This document shows positions 10,273 through 23,900 of a DNA stretch of 64,000 bases, in pieces (position 1 is the stretch's first letter; each line of letters opens with the position of its first letter). Made by a program: the position numbers and the translations under genes. The DNA lies in the NCBI GenBank assembly GCA_950097015.1, contig CATNEN010000027.1, positions 748,501 to 812,500 on the forward strand. The letters run 5' to 3'. The notes beneath the pieces were generated by a model, which was given only the letters and a program-made list of their open reading frames with translations, had not been told where the DNA came from and searched no databases. The DNA is from Macrostomum hystrix (Eukaryota > Platyhelminthes > Macrostomidae).

Positions 10273-11233
10273 TTCGAATTCGGAGAATCTCGGCTTTGTT
10301 TTCAAACTGATTTAAAAAACATCATTTAGTACTGAGCGTTTCATAGGAAGTAGTAAGGAAAGGAAAAAATATAAGAATTCGATAATTTAATAACATCACC
10401 ACTTGTGTAAATTTATATTTCTGAAACTGCTTGCAATTTGGTTTTAATCAGTCTTATAAAAATTTGTTGTTGGTTCTGTGCTTTCTAACCGGTTGCTAAG
10501 GGTTAGCTACCTCTGACTGTTGCTAAGTAAATGACAACCACCTTCTAGTAGTTTATTTAACTAGCTTCTCGTTTCATTTTTCTGCAATGAAATAGTGCAC
10601 AAAATTAATAGGAGTGCAGGACACGGCGAGGCAGAGCACGCGGGCCGAAGCCAATCCAGTCTAAAAATACTATTAAAAAATCGTCCTACGCTCGTAGAAT
10701 TTCGCCTATCCGCTCTCGCATGCCTTCCCTCATCGTCCTTTCTTGCCCGATCTCTGCGAGGTATACGCTCAAGTTCCATTTGCACAAGGTCAGATAGCGT
10801 AAAAGCATAAAACACTGGCAATTCTCCCAAATGTTCCCTGCTCCCCTTGGGAAGACGAGCTGGGGATTTGGCAATTTTGGCAAGATGCTCAAATTGATAT
10901 GAAGAGGCCGATGAGAGCTTGTCGCAATTTTAAATAGTGAGTGAGCGGGGCACAGGAGCTTCGTCATACAGCCCTAGGCTTGCACTATACAATTGAGTTA
11001 CATTATATTTAGTGTTCAAACAATGCAAAGGCAAGGGTGATGCGAACAATTCGTGGAGGAAATGTTAAAAATAGGCTTCAATGAATGCATTTCTTTTTTG
11101 TACTTAAAAAAAAAATAACAGACAATTTTCATTGGAAAAAAACTATTTTACATACAACAGGTGAAGACTTAACAGAGTCTTTGAATCCTGTGAATTTCAT
11201 GCTTACACCTTGGGACATTGTTGAGGCTGGGGA
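10273..11233. other. Unassigned intergenic sequence
   Basis: About 960 bp of mostly AT-rich single-copy DNA with several short open frames that have no family resemblance. Nothing recognised. Confidence 0.5.
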
Positions 11234-14200
11234 CTGAGACATCAATGTGACTCACTTGGGACACCCTTGTTACTCACTTGAGACATCCTTGTGACTCACT
11301 TGGGACACCCTTGTGACTCACTTGGGACATCCTTGTGTCTCACTTGGGACACCCTTGTGACTCACTTGGGACATCCTTGTGACTCACTTGGGACACCCTT
11401 GTGACTCACTTGGGACATCCTTGTGACTCACTTGAGACATCCTTGTGTCTCACTTGGGACATCCTTGTGTCTCACTTGGGACACCCTTGTGTCTCACTTG
11501 GGACACCCTTGTGTCTCACTTGGGACACCCTTGTGTCTCACTTGAGACATCCTTGTGTCTCACTTGAGACATCCTTGTGTCTCACTTGGGACATCCTTGT
11601 TACTCACTTGAGACATCCTTGTGACTCACTTGGGACACCCTTGTGTCTCACTTGAGACATCCTTGTGTCTCACTTGGGACATCCTTGTTACTCACTTGAG
11701 ACATCCTTGTGTCTCACTTGAGACATCCTTGTGTCTCACTTGAGACATCCTTGTGTCCCACTTGAGACATCCTTGTGTCTCACTTGGGACACCCTTGTGT
11801 CTCACTTGAGACATCCTTGTGTCTCACTTGGGACATCCTTGTTACTCACTTGAGACATCCTTGTGTCTCACTTGGGACATCCTTGTTACTCACTTGAGAC
11901 ATCCTTGTGACTCACTTGGGACACCCTTGTGTCTCACTTGAGACATCCTTGTGTCTCACTTGGGACATCCTTGTTACTCACTTGAGACATCCTTGTGTCT
12001 CACTTGAGACATCCTTGTGTCTCACTTGAGACATCCTTGTGTCCCACTTGAGACATCCTTGTGTCTCACTTGGGACACCCTTGTGTCTCACTTGAGACAT
12101 CCTTGTGTCTCACTTGGGACATCCTTGTTACTCACTTGAGACATCCTTGTGTCTCACTTGGGACATCCTTGTTACTCACTTGAGACATCCTTGTGACTCA
12201 CTTGGGACACCCTTGTGTCTCACTTGAGACATCCTTGTGTCTCACTTGGGACATCCTTGTGTCTCACTTGGGACATCCTTGTGTCTCACTTGGGACATCC
12301 TTGTTACTCACTTGAGACATCCTTGTGTCTCACTTGGGACATCCTTGTGTCTCACTTGAGACATCCTTGTGTCTCACTTGAGACATCCTTGTGACTCACT
12401 TGGGACACCCTTGTGTCTCACTTGAGACACCCTTGTGTCTCACTTGAGACATCCTTGTGTCTCACTTGAGACATCCTTGTGTCTCACTTGAGACATCCTT
12501 GTGTCTCACTTGAGACATCCTTGTGTCTCACTTGAGACATCCTTGTGTCTCACTTGGGACACCCTTGTGTCTCACTTGAGACATCCTTGTGTCTCACTTG
12601 GGACATCCTTGTTACTCACTTGAGACATCCTTGTGTCTCACTTGAGACATCCTTGTGTCTCACTTGGGACATCCTTGTTACTCACTTGAGACATCCTTGT
12701 GACTCACTTGGGACACCCTTGTGTCTCACTTGAGACATCCTTGTGTCTCACTTGGGACATCCTTGTGTCTCACTTGGGACATCCTTGTTACTCACTTGAG
12801 ACATCCTTGTGTCTCACTTGAGACATCCTTGTGTCTCACTTGAGACATCCTTGTGTCTCACTTGAGACATCCTTGTGACTCACTTGGGACATCCTTGTGT
12901 CTCACTTGAGACACCCTTGTGTCTCACTTGAGACATCCTTGTGTCTCACTTGAGACATCCTTGTGTCTCACTTGGGACATCCTTGTGTCTCACTTGAGAC
13001 ATCCTTGTGTCTCACTTGAGACATCCTTGTGACTCACTTGGGACACCCTTGTGTCTCACTTGAGACACCCTTGTGTCTCACTTGAGACATCCTTGTGTCT
13101 CACTTGGGACATCCTTGTGTCTCACTTGAGACACCCTTGTGTCTCACTTGAGACATCCTTGTGTCTCACTTGAGACATCCTTGTGTCTCACTTGGGACAT
13201 CCTTGTGTCTCACTTGAGACATCCTTGTGTCTCACTTGGGACATCCTTGTGTCTCACTTGAGACATCCTTGTGTCTCACTTGGGACACCCTTGTGTCTCA
13301 CTTGGGACATCCTTGTGACTCACTTGGGACACCCTTGTGACTCAATTGGGACATCCTTGTGTCTCACTTGGGACACCCTTGTGTCTCACTTGGGACATCC
13401 TTGTGTCTCACTTGGGACACCCTTGTGTCTCACTTGGGACACCCTTGTGTCTCACTTGGGACACCCTTGTGTCTCACTTGGGACATCCTTGTGTCTCACT
13501 TGGGACACCCTTGTGTCTCACTTGGGACACCCTTGTGTCTCACTTGGGACACCCTTGTGTCTCACTTGGGACACCCTTGTGTCTCACTTGGGACACCCTT
13601 GTGTCTCACTTGGGACATCCTTGTGACTCACTTGGGACACCCTTGTGTCTCACTTGGGACACCCTTGTGTCTCACTTGGGACATCCTTGTGTCTCACTTG
13701 GGACACCCTTGTGTCTCACTTGGGACACCCTTGTGTCTCACTTGGGACACCCTTGTGTCTCACTTGGGACACCCTTGTGTCTCACTTGGGACACCCTTGT
13801 GTCTCACTTGGGACATCCTTGTGACTCACTTGGGACATCCTTGTGACTCACTTGGGACATCCTTGTGACTCACTTGGGACATCCTTGTGACTCACTTGGG
13901 ACATCCTTGTGACTCTATTGCGAAATTCTTGTTACTCACTTGAGACATCATTGTGACTCACTTGGGACACCCTTGTGTCTCACTTGGGACACCCTTGTGT
14001 CTCACTTGGGACACCCTTGTGTCTCAATTGGGACACCCTTGTGTCTCAATTGGGACATCCTTGTGACTCACTTGGGACACCCTTGTGTCTCACTTGGGAC
14101 ATCCTTGTGACTCACTTGGGACATCCTTGTGTCTCACTTGGGACACCCTTGTGACTCACTTGGGACACCCTTGTGTCTCACTTGGGACATCCTTGTGTCT

Positions 14201-14468
14201 CACTTGGGACATCCTTTGACTCACTTGAGACATCCTTGTGACTCACTTGGGACATCCTTGTGTCTCAATTGGGACACCCTTGTTACTCACTTGGGACATC
14301 CTTGTTACTCACTTGAGACACCCTTGTTACTCACTTGGGACACCCTTGTTACTCACTTGGGACATCCTTGTGTCTCTATTGGGAAATTCTTGTGACTCAC
14401 TTGGGACACCCTTGTGTCTCACTTGGGACATCCTTTGACTCATCCTTGGGATCCTTGGGACATCCTTC
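11234..14468. repeat. 22-bp minisatellite, 3.2 kb
   Basis: About 147 units of 22 bp with core CTCACTTGGGACATCCTTGT. Units alternate between GGGACA and GAGACA, ATCC and ACCC, and GTGTCT, GTGACT and GTTACT. A rare variant (GTCCCACTTG) recurs at about 11756 and 12032, a spacing of about 13 units, so a block of units was duplicated. The array lies between the convergent receptor and tetraspan genes. Confidence 0.94.
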
Positions 14469-14681
14469 CAGTCTTGGACTAGTGACATAGTATAAAATGT
14501 GAACAATTAAACAGAGAATTCAAAATAGCAGGAAAAAAGGTTCGATTTGCTGAAAAGTGCGGGTGCTAGCTGAGAAATGGATCCAAATACCAGAATGCAG
14601 AGTGATGAGATTTCCATAATATTTTCCAGTCCTGGACATTCAGCATTTGTGATCGGTAGCAATCAGTGGTCCGTGCTCAGC

Positions 14682-14929
14682 TCACACAGTCTGACAGGAC
14701 TCAAGTTGAGCTGGCGGTCGCCTTGTTGCTGAGCGGGCGCAGCACAGCAGAGCGCAGGGTCGGCTGGTCTCTCGAACCAGATCGTCCAGCATCATACAGA
14801 GGGCCGAGGCCATCAGCAGTGCGGCGGCTGCCCAGCCCATCGCATAGCCGTAGCCGTATCGATGCGACTGCAGCAATAGTTTTTGCACAGCGTAAGGATA
14901 GACGCCAAGTGCTACTGTGGCTGACAATG
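14682..14929 (-). CDS. Tetraspan exon, end of TM3 to C-terminus
   Basis: Acceptor after a C-rich tract (CCACCCCCAG). Two bases complete an Ala codon. Encodes LSATVALGVYPYAV (end of TM3), a short loop (QKLLLQSHRYGYGY), TM4 (AMGWAAAALLMASALCMML) and a basic, Cys-containing tail ending at TGA 14682-14684. Confidence 0.85.
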
Positions 14930-17900
14930 CTGGGGGTGGAATGAATTGCTGATGGAATGTGATCAGCGATTGACAAATTGTAACATGAGTCACATGTAAC
15001 CATGTCGGCTACTATGGTTGACTAAAAATATTCTATTGGACATATTTTTAATTTATACACTTTTAAACTGTAATGGGCAGTTAAAGTTCATTGTAAAGAG
15101 CGGAAAATTTGGATACGTTTGGTGGACTTTCATGAGAATCGGTCATTCGGTTTCGGAGCTATCGTGAAGTAGGCATTGGGGATTTGAAATACCCCCCAGG
15201 GAGAAAAATAGCTTGGCATTTCTTCTATTAAGCGATTATACTCACCAGCCACAAAGAAGATTTCTCCAGCAGAGTGGAAATAGTACATCTTCTTTGGCAG
15301 GTAGTTGACGCACAGTCCAAATGAGGCCAGACCCGTGCCCAAAGCAGTAAACAGAATTGCAAAAATGAGCAGTCCGATAGAGGCCTTCTGCCAGTCTGGG
15401 TAGGTTTAATAGGGCGCTGCAGGTGAGTTGATAGATATGACTTTGGGGTGCACAGCAGGTACAAATGTACTACTATTGATGACATCTCATTGACAGACCC
15501 GTTGAGACTTATGATTGAGGATTTAGTTCGTGTTTTTAGTTCCCATTGTGTCTTATGAATGAGGATTTAGTTCGTGTTTTTAGTTCCCATTGTGTCTTAT
15601 GGCTGAGGATTTAGTTCGTGTTTTTCTCCCATTGTGTCTTATGGCTGAGGATTTAGTTCGTGTTTTTCTCCCATTGTGTCTTATGGCTGAGGATTTAGTT
15701 CGTGTTTTTCTCCCATTGTGTCTTATGGCTGAGGATTTAGTTCGTGTTTTTCTCCCATTGTGTCTTATGGCTGAGGATTTAGTTCGTGTTTTTCTCCCAT
15801 TGTGTCTTATGGTTGAGGATTTAGTTCGTGTTTTTAGTTCCCATTGTGTCTTATGGCTGAGGATTTAGTTCGTGTTTTTAGTTCCCATTGTGTCTTATGG
15901 CTGAGGATTTAGTTCGTGTTTTTAGTTCCCATTGTGTCTTATGAATGAGGATTTAGTTCGTGTTTTTAGTTCCCATTGTGTCTTATGGCTGAGGATTTAG
16001 TTCGTGTTTTTCTCCCATTGTGTCTTATGGCTGAGGATTTAGTTCGTGTTTTTCTCCCATTGTGTCTTATGGCTGAGGATTTAGTTCGTGTTTTTCTCCC
16101 ATTGTGTCTTATGAATGAGGATTTAGTTCGTGTTTTTCTCCCATTGTGTCTTATGGCTGAGGATTTAGTTCGTGTTTTTCTCCCATTGTGTCTTATGGCT
16201 GAGGATTTAGTTCGTGTTTTTCTCCCATTGTGTCTTATGGCTGAGGATTTAGTTCGTGTTTTTCTCCCATTGTGTCTTATGGCTGAGGATTTAGTTCGTG
16301 TTTTTCTCCCATTGTGTCTTATGGCTGAGGATTTAGTTCGTGTTTTTCTCCCATTGTGTCTTATGGCTGAGGATTTAGTTCGTGTTTTTCTCCCATTGTG
16401 TCTTATGGTTGAGGATTTAGTTCGTGTTTTTAGTTCCCATTGTGTCTTATGGCTGAGGATTTAGTTCGTGTTTTTAGTTCCCATTGTGTCTTATGGCTGA
16501 GGATTTAGTTCGTGTTTTTAGTTCCCATTGTGTCTTATGGCTGAGGATTTAGTTCGTGTTTTTAGTTCCCATTGTGTCTTATGAATGAGGATTTAGTTCG
16601 TGTTTTTAGTTCCCATTGTGTCTTATGAATGAGGATTTAGTTCGTGTTTTTAGTTCCCATTGTGTCTTATGGCTGAGGATTTAGTTCGTGTTTTTAGTTC
16701 CCAATGTGTCTTATGGCTGAGGATTTAGTTCGTGTTTTTAGTTCCCAATGTGTCTTATGGCTGAGGATTTAGTTCGTGTTTTTAGTTCCCATTGTGTCTT
16801 ATGGCTGAGGATTTAGTTCGTGTTTTTAGTTCCCATTGTGTCTTATGAATGAGGATTTAGTTCGTGTTTTTAGTTCCCATTGTGTCTTATGGCTGAGGAT
16901 TTAGTTCGTGTTTTTAGTTCCCATTGTGTCTTATGGCTGAGGATTTAGTTCGTGTTTTTAGTTCCCATTGTGTCTTATGAATGAGGATTTAATTCGTGTT
17001 TTTAGTTCCCAATGTGTCTTATGGCTGAGGATTTAGTTCGTGTTTTTAGTTCCCATTGTGTCTTATGAATGAGGATTTAGTTCGTGTTTTTAGTTCCCAT
17101 TGTGTCTTATGGCTGAGGATTTAGTTCGTGTTTTTAGTTCCCAATGTGTCTTATGGCTGAGGATTTAGTTCGTGTTTTTAGTTCCCATTGTGTCTTATGG
17201 CTGAGGATTTAGTTCGTGTTTTTAGTTCCCATTGTGTCTTATGGCTGAGGATTTAGTTCGTGTTTTTAGTTCCCATTGTGTCTTATGGCTGAGGATTTAG
17301 TTCGTGTTTTTAGTTCCCAATGTGTCTTATGGCTGAGGATTTAGTTCGTGTTTTTAGTTCCCATTGTGTGTTATGGGTGAGGATTTAGTTCGTGTTTTTA
17401 CATTTTCGAAGTACAAACGCAAGTTGAATAGACATCCTGTTAGTTACTCAACCTATGTACACATAGGCTGACAGCTCTAGCGGCGGAAGTTTAGCTAAGC
17501 CTTGGCCTACAGCTGATAGCTTGTCCAGCTAAATATGATTTATTGGTGCAATAAATGTCCACTGTGAGCTTGGAGACAGGAAGAATGATTAGACAACCCT
17601 TGCTGATCAGTGACGGGACACACGCGAGCTGAGTGATTTAATCAGCGTCAGCAACCTGCTCGAATGCAGGTAAAACTAGGTATTCTCGAGTCTGCTTCTC
17701 TTAGCAACTAAAAGTCTAGATTTTTTATGGAATGGTTCAATTAGATACGAGAGTAGATTAGATACGAGGGGAGATTAGATACGAGGGGAGATTAGATATG
17801 AGAGTATATTAGATATTAGAGTAGATTAGATACGAGAGTAGATTAGATACGAGAGTAGATTAGATACGAGGGGAGATTAGATATGAGAGTAGATTAGATA

Positions 17901-20900
17901 TGAGAGTATATTAGATATGAGAGTAGATTAGATATTAGAGTAGATTAGATACGAGAGTAGATTAGATACGAGGGGAGATTAGATATGAGAGTAGATTAGA
18001 TATGAGAGTATATTAGATATGAGAGTAGATTAGATATTAGAGTAGATTAGATATTAGAGTAGATTAGATATGAGAGTAGATTGCAGTAGGGATAATAGGA
18101 ATCTAAACATCACAAGCCATAAACGCGCGCCAATCACAGAAGACACACGCACACACACTGGGATAGGAGACCGTCAGGAAAAGAAGCAGAGCGTATGCAA
18201 ATCGTCCAGATTGTTCAGGAATCAGAAAGGAAACTGAACTCTGCTTATTCAGCTGATTCACTTCCTCTATCACTGTGCGGGTTTCTCTGGTTCAATTGCT
18301 TTTACCTTGAATTTGCAAGGCTCCCGTGTCCACTGGCTCGCTGTCATACCCTCGTATTCTATACTCATTCTTGAGCACTTTTCGGCTCTCTATGACTCGG
18401 ATTCTGAGAACTCAAATATGCGGCCTTATTCTCTCTCTATCCCTCTCGATCCCCTCTCTCTCTATCCCCTCTATCTCTATCCCCTCTCTCTATCCCCTCT
18501 CTCTATCCCCTCTCTCTCTATTCTCTCTCTCTATCCCCTCTCTCTCTATCCCCTCTCTCTCTATTCCCTCTCTCTCTATCCCCTCTCTCTCTATCCCCTC
18601 TATCTCTATCCCCTCTATCTCTATCCCCCCTCTCTCTATTCTCTCTCTCTATCCCCTCTATCTCTATCCCCTCTCTCTCTATCCCCTCTCTCTATCCCCT
18701 CTCTCACTATTTCCTCTCTCTCTATTCCCTCTCTCTCTATTCCCTCTCTCTCTATTCCCTCTCTCTCTATCCCCTCTCCGTCTACCTTGCAGGTGCTGCC
18801 CAAAAATGCCACCACCGCCGCCGCAGCCGCCGCTGTTGGCCTCGCTTAGATTCGTTCGCGACTGTCGCTGAATCGCTGAAGCGCCAGGTGGGCACGCGTC
18901 CCACAGGCTGGCCCAGGCGTCAACGCTGCCGCTGCCGCGCCAATGCCAGTGAGCGTCCGGCGCCAGCGCCGCCGTCAGCAGGCCGAGTGCGGCGCAGCCG
19001 AGCATGACGCCGAGGCAGCGCCAGGCAAGACGGCGACGCTCCTGGGCGCCGAAGGCTTCGCTGTGCGGCCGGCGCTGCTCGTAGATTCCGACGCTGTCGG
19101 GAACGCGGAAGCTGACGAAACTCTTCAGTGTCTTCAGCTGCATGGCGTCACAGCCTGCGGTTTGCTCGTGACTCACGGCTGCTGCCTATAGAGCTGCCAC
19201 CCTGCCTATGCCACCCTGGCACTCTGGCAATCTATCAATCTGTCAATCTATCACTCTGTCAATCAATCACTCTGTCAATCTATCCTCTGTCAATCTATCA
19301 CTTTGTCAATCTATCCTCTGTCAATCTATCACTTACTTTGTCAATCTATCACTTTGTCAATCTATTACTTTGTCAATCTATCAATCTGTCAATCTATCAC
19401 TCTGTCAATCTATTTACCTGTCAATCTATCACTCTGTCAATCAATCTGTCACTCAGCCACTCACCAGCCAGCTCTCCTAAGCACCTGATTCCTAGTATCT
19501 GTGAGTTCAGGCAGTCAGCTGAATGAATGTCGCTAAGCAGAGGTGCTTGAGAAGCAGCCAGAATTTCTAGCGAGTGTCGGCTGCGCGGTGAGAAAGAGAA
19601 ACGGGACAAGGCGGGGAGGGCCATCTCAGACAGCCAATTGAGGGCCTGGGAGATGTAGGGATTCCCTGTGCAGCGCCTCCATGCACCCTCCCTTCATTCA
19701 CTCCTGACCGTCTATTTCCTCTGCATCCTCAGTTTCCACGCTTCTCGCCATTCCCCAGTTCTGCTTTTTTAGGACCAAGCGAACAGGCAAGGCTTCAGAG
19801 CACCACACCGCGCCTTGTCTCTTTTCTGCCCCTATAGCCTTGCTAGCTTCCTTCATTTGCACTTCCCGTCTCTTGCGCCTTGTGCCTAGCCATGTGTTCT
19901 TTTTTAACTGCACTTTCCTGACGATTGCAGTTTCTGCAGCTTCACTCCAACATTGCCGCTAACAGGATCCAGGAATGCCTGAGCCGATACTGGGCCAGTT
20001 ATGACACTGTACTGAACTGTTCTGTTCTGTTCTGTTCTGTTCTGTTCTGTTCTGTTCTGTTCTGTTCTGCTCTGTTCTGTTCTGTTCTGTTCTGTTCTGT
20101 TCTGCCCTGTTCTGTTCTGTTCTGTTCTGTTCTGCCCTGTTCTGTTCTGTTCTGCTCTGTTCTGTTCTGCTCTGCTCTGTTCTGTTCTGTTCTGTTCTGT
20201 TCTGTTCTGTTCTGTTCTGTTCTGTTCTGTTCTGTTCTGTTCTGTTCTGTTCTGTTCTGTTCTGTTCTGTTCTGTTCTGTTCTGTTCTGTTCTGTTCTGC
20301 TCTGTTCTGTTCTGCTCTGTTCTGTTCTGCTCTGTTCTGTTCTGCTCTGCTCTGTTCTGTTCTGTTCTGTTATGTTCTGTTCTGCTCTGCTCTGTTCTGT
20401 TCTGTTCTGTTCTGTTCTGTTCTGCTCTGTTCTGTTCTGCTCTGTTCTGTTCTGTTCTGTTCTGTTCTGTTCTGTTCTGTTCTGTTCTGTTCTGTTCTGT
20501 TCTGTTCTGTTCTGTTCTGTTCTGTTCTGTTCTGTTCTGCTCTGTTCTGTTCTGTTCTGTTCTGTTCTGCTCTGTTCTGTTCTGTTCTGTTCTGTTCTGT
20601 TCTGCTCTGTTCTGTTCTGTTCTGTTCTGTTCTGTTCTGTTCTGTTCTGTTCTGTTCTGTTCTGTTCTCTTCTGCTCTGTTCTGTTCTGTTCTGTTCTGT
20701 TCTGTTCTGTTCTGTTCTGCCCTGTTCTGTTCTGTTCTGTTCTGTTCTGTTCTGTTCTGTTCTGCCCTGTTCTGTTCTGCTCTGTTCTGCCCTGTTCTGT
20801 TCTGCCCTGTTCTGTTCTGTTCTGTTCTGCCCTGTTCTGTTCTGTTCTGTTCTGTTCTGTTCTGTTCTGCCCTGTTCTGTTCTGTTCTGTTCTGCTCTGT

Positions 20901-23900
20901 TCTGTTCTGTTCTGCTCTGTTCTGCCCTGTTCTGTTCTGTTCTGTTCTGTTCTGCCCTGTTCTGTTCTGTTCTGTTCTGTTCTGTTCTGTTCTGTTCTGC
21001 TCTGTTCTGCCCTGTTCTGTTCTGTTCTGTTCTGTTTTGTTCTGTTCTGCTCTGTTCTGTTCTGTTCTGTTCTGTTCTGTTCTGTTCTGTTCTGTTCTGT
21101 TCTGTTCTGTTCTGTTCTGTTCTGTTCTGCTCTGTTCTGCTCTGTTCTGCCCTGTTCTGTTCTGTTCTGTTCTGTTCTGTTCTGTTCTGCCCTGTTCTGC
21201 TCTGTGTGTTGAATCTACAATTCATAGAAAGTCTTCATTTATCTGTTAGATGATTTATAGATCAGCTCCGTGTAATGTTGCGCAGGAATTTTTCAAGAAT
21301 TGTTCAAAAATTTGCATTCAAATTTGAATTGCTAATTTTTGCTCACAATCGATTCCTTTGCAGACTAATCGTAGTAATTTAACCGTGCGCGTGCATTCGC
21401 ACAAGACTAGAACGCGTTTCATTATTCTAAACATTCGAGTTACATTTTTGAAACTACATTTATCGGATTTTAACTGCGCAATTTCATTACGCTACTTTTA
21501 GTAGAGAAGCATGTGGCATGCTTTGCAAGGAACGCTAGTACTCAGAAAAACACAATTAGACGATCGTAAGCTTTTTGTATTATCTTTATTTGGTTCATCA
21601 GTTATGAAGCAGACTGAGGACCATTTAGAGTGTCGTAGACTGAGGACCATTTAGAGTGTGGTAGAATGAGGACCATTTAGAGTATGGTAGACTGAGGACC
21701 ATTTAGAGTATGGTAGAATGAGGACCATTTAGAGTATGGTAGACTGAGGACCATTTAGAGTATGGTAGACTGAGGACCATTTAGAGTGTCGTAGAATGAG
21801 GACCATTTAGAGTGTCGTAGACTGAGGACCATTTAGAGTGTGGTAGAATGAGGACCATTTAGAGTGTGGTAGAATGAGGACCATTTAGAGTGTGGTAGAC
21901 TGAGGACCATTTAGAGTGTGGTAGACTGAGGACCATTTAGAGTATGGTAGAATGAGGACCATTTAGAGTGTGGTAGACTGAGGACCATTTAGAGTGTCGT
22001 AGACTGAGGACCATTTAGAGTGTGGTAGAATGAGGACCATTTAGAGTGTCGTAGACTGAGGACCATTTAGAGTATGGTAGACTGAGGACCATTTAGAGTG
22101 TGGTAAACTGAGGACCATTTAGAGTGTGGTAGAATGAGGACCATTTAGAGTGTGGTACGCTGAGGACCATAGAGTATGGTAGAATGAGGACCATTTAGAG
22201 TGTGGTAGAATGAGGACCATTTAGAGTGTGGTAGACTGAGGACCATTTAGAGTGTGGTACGCTGAGGACCATAGAGTATGGTAGACTGAGGACCATAGAG
22301 TATGGTAGACTGAGGACCATTTAGAGTGTGGTAAACTGAGGACCATTTAGAGTGTGGTAGACTGAGGACCATTTAGAGTGTGGTAGAATGAGGACCATTT
22401 AGAGTGTGGTACGCTGAGGACCATAGAGTATGGTAGACTGAGGACCATAGAGTATGGTAGACTGAGGACCATTAAGAGTGTCGTAGACTGAGGACCATTT
22501 AGAGTGTGGTAGAATGAGGACCATTTAGAGTGTGGTAGAATGAGGACCATTTAGAGTGTGGTAGAATGAGGACCATTTAGAGTGTGGTAGAATGAGGACC
22601 ATTTAGAGTGTGGTAGAATGAGGACCATTTAGAGTGTGGTAGACTGAGGACCATTTAGAGTGTGGTAGACTGAGGACCATTTAGAGTGTGGTAGAATGAG
22701 GACCATTCAGAGTGTGGTACGCTGAGGACCATAGAGTATGGTAGACTGAGGACCATAGAGTATGGTAGACTGAAGACCATAGATGAGGACCACAGAGTAT
22801 GGTAGACTGAGGAACATAGAGTGTGGCAGACTGAGGATCACAGAGTATAATAAACTGCAGAGCTATTAGTTCAGCATCACAAGTATTGCAAGAACTGCAA
22901 GCTCACCTTTTCCATCTTGATGCAAATTGGTGGAGCCAAAGTTGCCAACGCAGGTGCCGTTGACTATGTAGCAGGTCTGCCACAGGCCGGACCGAACCCA
23001 GGTGCCGTTGCCTGCTTGAAATGAACGGTTTACCTAACTACACTACTTTTCATCATCGGGTAGTAAAGGACGTACACATTACTTACTTTTTTAAATACAT
23101 TTTGTTGAAGAATTTCAACTGAACATGTAAAAAATGTCATGATTTTCTGTCTCATTTATTACAGCAACTTATTATCGATTCCACATCAATTGGTACATAT
23201 TCTTATCGATTTCTCATCGATTGCGACATATTCTCATCGATTTCTCATCGATTGCGACATATTCTCATCGATTTCTCATCGATTGGTACATATTCTCATA
23301 GATTTCTCATCGATTGGTACATATTCTCATAGATTTCTCATCGATTGGTACATATTCTCATCGATTTCTCATCGATTGCGACATATTCTCATCGATTTCT
23401 CATCGATTGCGACATATTCTCATCGATTTCTCATCGATTAGTACATATTCTTATCGATTTCTCATCGATTGCGACATATTCTCATCGATTTCTCATCGAT
23501 TGGTACATATTCTCATCGATGGTACACATTCTCATCGATGGTACACATTCTCATCGATGGGTACACATTCTCATCGATGGTACACATTCTCATCGATGGG
23601 TACAGATTCTCATCGATGGGTACAGATTCTCATCGATTGTATACATTCTCATCGATGGGTACACATTCTCATCGATGGTACACATTCTCATCGATGGGTA
23701 CAGATTCTCATCGATGGTACACATTCTCATCGATGGGTACACATTCACATCGATTTTACACATTCTCATCGATGGGTACAGATTCTCATCGATGGTACAC
23801 ATTCTCATCGATGGGTACAGATTCTCATCGATGGTACACATTCTCATCGATGGGTACAGATTCTCATCGATGGTACACATTCTCATCGATGGGTACAGAT

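Noticed and set aside
11234-14468. Possible CRISPR-like array (regular 22-bp repeats)
   Set aside because: There are no unique spacers between repeats. Units abut directly, so it is a minisatellite in an animal genome.
19925-21253. Long open frames of Cys-Ser-Val-Leu-Phe repeats (and Arg-Thr-Glu-Gln on the other strand), here and at 27569-28828
   Set aside because: They are translations of the TTCTG pentanucleotide array, open in several frames at once, with no start context or non-repeat domain.
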